Assembly: GCA_032718475.1 (NCBI GenBank)
Contig: JAUCBJ010007364.1
Coordinates: 1-61,714, forward strand
Source of the DNA: Nemertoderma westbladi
Taxonomy: Eukaryota; Xenacoelomorpha; Nemertodermatida; Nemertodermatidae
Direction: 5' to 3'
Length of the DNA stretch: 61,714 nucleotides
The position numbers and the translations under genes are program-made. The notes beneath the pieces are model-generated. The model ran no database searches. It worked only from the letters and a program-made list of their open reading frames with translations, and was not told the origin of the DNA. Shown one piece after another: positions 59,216-61,714 of this stretch. Every line of letters starts with the position of its first letter. The stretch's first letter is position 1.

Positions 59216-61423
59216 ATGGTTAAGCCTGAACAAAGACGTAAAATTATAAACAATACAAAAATTTCCTATTGTAATCGATCCAGAAGAAACCACAGAAATA
59301 ATGAAGTTAAACGATTACTGGGTGCATTAGCAATACGCCCACACCGACAACTCAACTGGATGGGGCAGCAAAAAGGGGGCACTTTACCTTCCTTGCCATC
59401 TACCGCAGTTACTGAGGTGGACCGTGGCGAAGTTGTCAACCTTCCCTCTTCTTCTTCAATTCCCATTCATGATGATATTCAAGCAATACCGGTAAGCATT
59501 GACAATGAAAATCCAATTTTGTCAGAAGCCGTCGAGAGTGAAGATGATGTCAGCGAGAGTGAATGTGAAATATATTCTGTGTCTTCTGAAATATCTTCAG
59601 TTGATGGATACAAGTACGACAAAAACAGGTTATTAATCGATATTAATAAGCTTGCTATAAGTCATAATGTTAATCACACCATTCTGAGAGGATTTCTTGA
59701 CATTTTGAGAAAGCATATAGACGAATCCTTGCCCAGTGATCCTAGAACTGTACTTAAACTCAACACGGGAATGGGTACCATTGTACCTGTTAAACCAAAA
59801 TTTGTAGCTGGCGGCTATTTATGTTACTTTGGTATATTAAATGGCATTACTTCCATGTCGCACATTTGTAGAAATCTATGCAAAGATGTGCTTTCTGTGT
59901 CAGAAAATAACAGAATTTTGTGCTTGCAAAGTAACATTGATGGCCTTCCCATTTCTCGAAGTTCTTCAGCACAATTTTGGCCAATTATCGGCAGTTTAAC
60001 AAACTGCAATCTTTGTCCACCATTTATAATTCAGTTATTTTATGGTACCAAGAAGCCGCATCCATTCAATGACTACTTAGCGCCCTATGTTGATGAAATG
60101 AAAAGTCTTCAAGATAAAGGTTTACCTGTGAATGATGTTAGTTGCCTGTTGAATAATTCAGGGGGAATTATTTGTGATACCCCGGCACGATCTGCAACTA
60201 AATGCATCAAAGGGCACACAGGGTATAACTCTTGTGATAAGTGCACTATTGAGGGTGAGCATTTTAATAATCGTCAAGTATTTACAGAGTTAGACGCAGA
60301 ATTGCGTACAAATCATTCATTCCGAAATCAGCACGATCCTGAACATCATAATGGAATATCAATAATAGAGAACTTACCTATTGATATGGTGTTGGACATT
60401 CCACTGGATTACATGCATCTTTGTCTTCTTGGAATAATGAAACGATTAATTACTAAAGTTTGGATGACGGGGCGATTAAAAACACGTTTATCAAAGGCAG
60501 TGTTAGATAAATTATCGCAAATTATAATCTCTACTAGATCATGTATTCCAAATGAAATCAATCGAAAACCCCGTTCAATACACGAAGTCAAATGGTGGAA
60601 AGCCACAGAATTCAGAACATTTATATTATATATTGGACCAGTAGTTTTAAGCAAGAATGTAGCACAGGAGGTTTATCATAATTTTCTTCTGCTTCACACA
60701 GGGATAACCATTCTGATCAGCAAAGAATTTCATCTCAAATATAATGAATATGCTGAAATGTGCCTACGGGCATTTGTCAAACATTCAATTAAGTTATATG
60801 GAAAAGCTTGGGCATCATACAATGTCCATTCAATCATTCACTTGGCTAAGGATGCTGCCAGATTTGGTCCACTTGATTCATTTAGCTCGTTTAAATACGA
60901 GAATGTTTTATTCCAAATGAAACGTCAGCTTCGCTCTCCTTACAAACCCTTGGAGCAACTAGCTAACCGTCTCAGTGAGCAGAGGGGTTTGCTAAAATAT
61001 GCAGATGGTAGATGTACCACCCATCGGAACGAACATAATGGAAAACATGAAATTCCTGTGGTGGAATCCACAAATACATATTTGTATTACAGAGTTTTAT
61101 TAAATACAGCGCGGAATTTTAAATTATCATGTGCTAGTACATCCCCCGATAGATACTGTTACATATCATTGGAAGAAAATAATGTGTTTCCCATTGAGAT
61201 TAATCATATAATGTTTGAAAAACAAACTAAAATATGGTTTGTATCTGGTAGAAAAATAATCACTGATGACTTTTTTACTTACCCTTGTCCATCTAGATGT
61301 TTACATATATTCAAGGCATGTGGTATTAACTCGACACAAATTATATATGACTGTGATAAAATAATCTACAAAGGAATTAAAATACAAGATGTATTGTATC
61401 CTATGTGGCACACTGGTAAATAA
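59216..61423 (+). CDS. CACTA/EnSpm-like transposase, intronless
   Basis: 735 residues from a true ATG. It encodes a DNA-transposon protein of the kind grouped with plant tnp2/EnSpm transposases. Landmarks are an acidic Ser-rich stretch (about 85-130), DGLPISRSSSAQFWPIIG (about 241, first candidate catalytic Asp), IICDTPARSATKCIKGHTGY followed by NSCDKC (about 318-342, second Asp and a zinc-binding Cys pair), LDIPLDYMHLCLLGIMKRL (about 393), KWWKATEFRTFILYIGPVVL, and YNVHSIIHLAKDAARFGPLD with FKYENVLFQMKR. The frame is open from end to end, so it may be a young copy. Terminal inverted repeats were not identified and the right end may lie beyond the window. AATAAA overlaps the stop region (61423-61428). 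Assignment to EnSpm rather than another DDE superfamily is from memory of family motifs. Confidence 0.7.
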   Translation: MVKPEQRRKIINNTKISYCNRSRRNHRNNEVKRLLGALAIRPHRQLNWMGQQKGGTLPSLPSTAVTEVDRGEVVNLPSSSSIPIHDDIQAIPVSIDNENPILSEAVESEDDVSESECEIYSVSSEISSVDGYKYDKNRLLIDINKLAISHNVNHTILRGFLDILRKHIDESLPSDPRTVLKLNTGMGTIVPVKPKFVAGGYLCYFGILNGITSMSHICRNLCKDVLSVSENNRILCLQSNIDGLPISRSSSAQFWPIIGSLTNCNLCPPFIIQLFYGTKKPHPFNDYLAPYVDEMKSLQDKGLPVNDVSCLLNNSGGIICDTPARSATKCIKGHTGYNSCDKCTIEGEHFNNRQVFTELDAELRTNHSFRNQHDPEHHNGISIIENLPIDMVLDIPLDYMHLCLLGIMKRLITKVWMTGRLKTRLSKAVLDKLSQIIISTRSCIPNEINRKPRSIHEVKWWKATEFRTFILYIGPVVLSKNVAQEVYHNFLLLHTGITILISKEFHLKYNEYAEMCLRAFVKHSIKLYGKAWASYNVHSIIHLAKDAARFGPLDSFSSFKYENVLFQMKRQLRSPYKPLEQLANRLSEQRGLLKYADGRCTTHRNEHNGKHEIPVVESTNTYLYYRVLLNTARNFKLSCASTSPDRYCYISLEENNVFPIEINHIMFEKQTKIWFVSGRKIITDDFFTYPCPSRCLHIFKACGINSTQIIYDCDKIIYKGIKIQDVLYPMWHTGK

Positions 61424-61478
61424 ATAAAATTCCGTATTTATTACTCGTCAACTAAGTACTAAATATAATTAGTAAATG

Positions 61479-61590
61479 GGGTTGGTGAGTGAAAAAATTG
61501 TTGGGCTAAAAACAATTAAATAATGTTTACTTAATAAGGTTACCTGAATCAAGTTGCGAGGTGTGTTTTTCGTTAAAACATATAAATAAC
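61479..61590 (+). repeat. Probable 3' flank of the transposon, second copy at 3345-3460
   Basis: GAAAAAATTGTTGGGCTA and several shorter blocks are shared, in order, with 3345-3460. Confidence 0.45.
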
Positions 61591-61714
61591 AAACATAATC
61601 AAAAACATTAAAACATATAAATAAATACAAATATAAATTTAATTTTAATTTATAAATTAAAGTATATATATATTTTTTTTTATTATATACTCTATATATA
61701 GTTTTAAGTCCATA

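Overview
The window is eukaryotic, most likely from an invertebrate animal with motile cilia or flagella. It holds a spliced tubulin-ligase gene, an intronless lysosomal thioesterase gene, a BEL/Pao LTR retrotransposon, several degraded LINEs, a CACTA/EnSpm-like transposase and several palindromic foldback elements. I see no prokaryotic gene organisation. Roughly a third of the bases are minisatellite. The species cannot be named from the sequence alone.

Layout: 1-758 is the end of an LTR abutting a 47/53-bp minisatellite (759-1393). 3.3-11.3 kb is intergenic, with LINE fragments and two large palindromes. 11.4-18.0 kb is a 60-bp array of about 110 units. 18.2-19.2 kb is PPT1 on the minus strand. 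19.4-21.4 kb holds a terminal-inverted-repeat element and a short palindromic minisatellite. 22.2-56.4 kb is one minus-strand gene, a TTLL9-type tubulin tyrosine ligase-like protein. I rebuilt nine exons with consistent GT-AG sites and phases, giving 424 codons in the model. Its first coding exon with the ATG was not found. Its introns hold four minisatellites, LINE insertions and a complete BEL/Pao insertion (37777-49792). 59.2-61.4 kb is a plus-strand transposase ORF.

The most unusual feature is in the TTLL9 introns. In three of the eight introns the minisatellite begins exactly at the 5' splice site, and its unit is a copy of the exon's 3' end plus the first intron bases. Each repeat therefore carries another copy of the same GT donor: about 15, about 215 and about 32 copies in the three introns. 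In each case reading past the true donor meets an in-frame stop within three codons, so only the first donor can give a full protein. I call these donor-seeded minisatellite introns. The gene structure and repeat identities are read directly from the sequence; the mechanism and any regulatory effect are inference.

The BEL/Pao element sits inside one of these arrays, in the same orientation as the gene. It has nearly identical LTRs and a 5-bp target duplication. Its gag-protease ORF is open, but the reverse transcriptase core and integrase are missing, so it looks like a recent insertion of a non-autonomous derivative.
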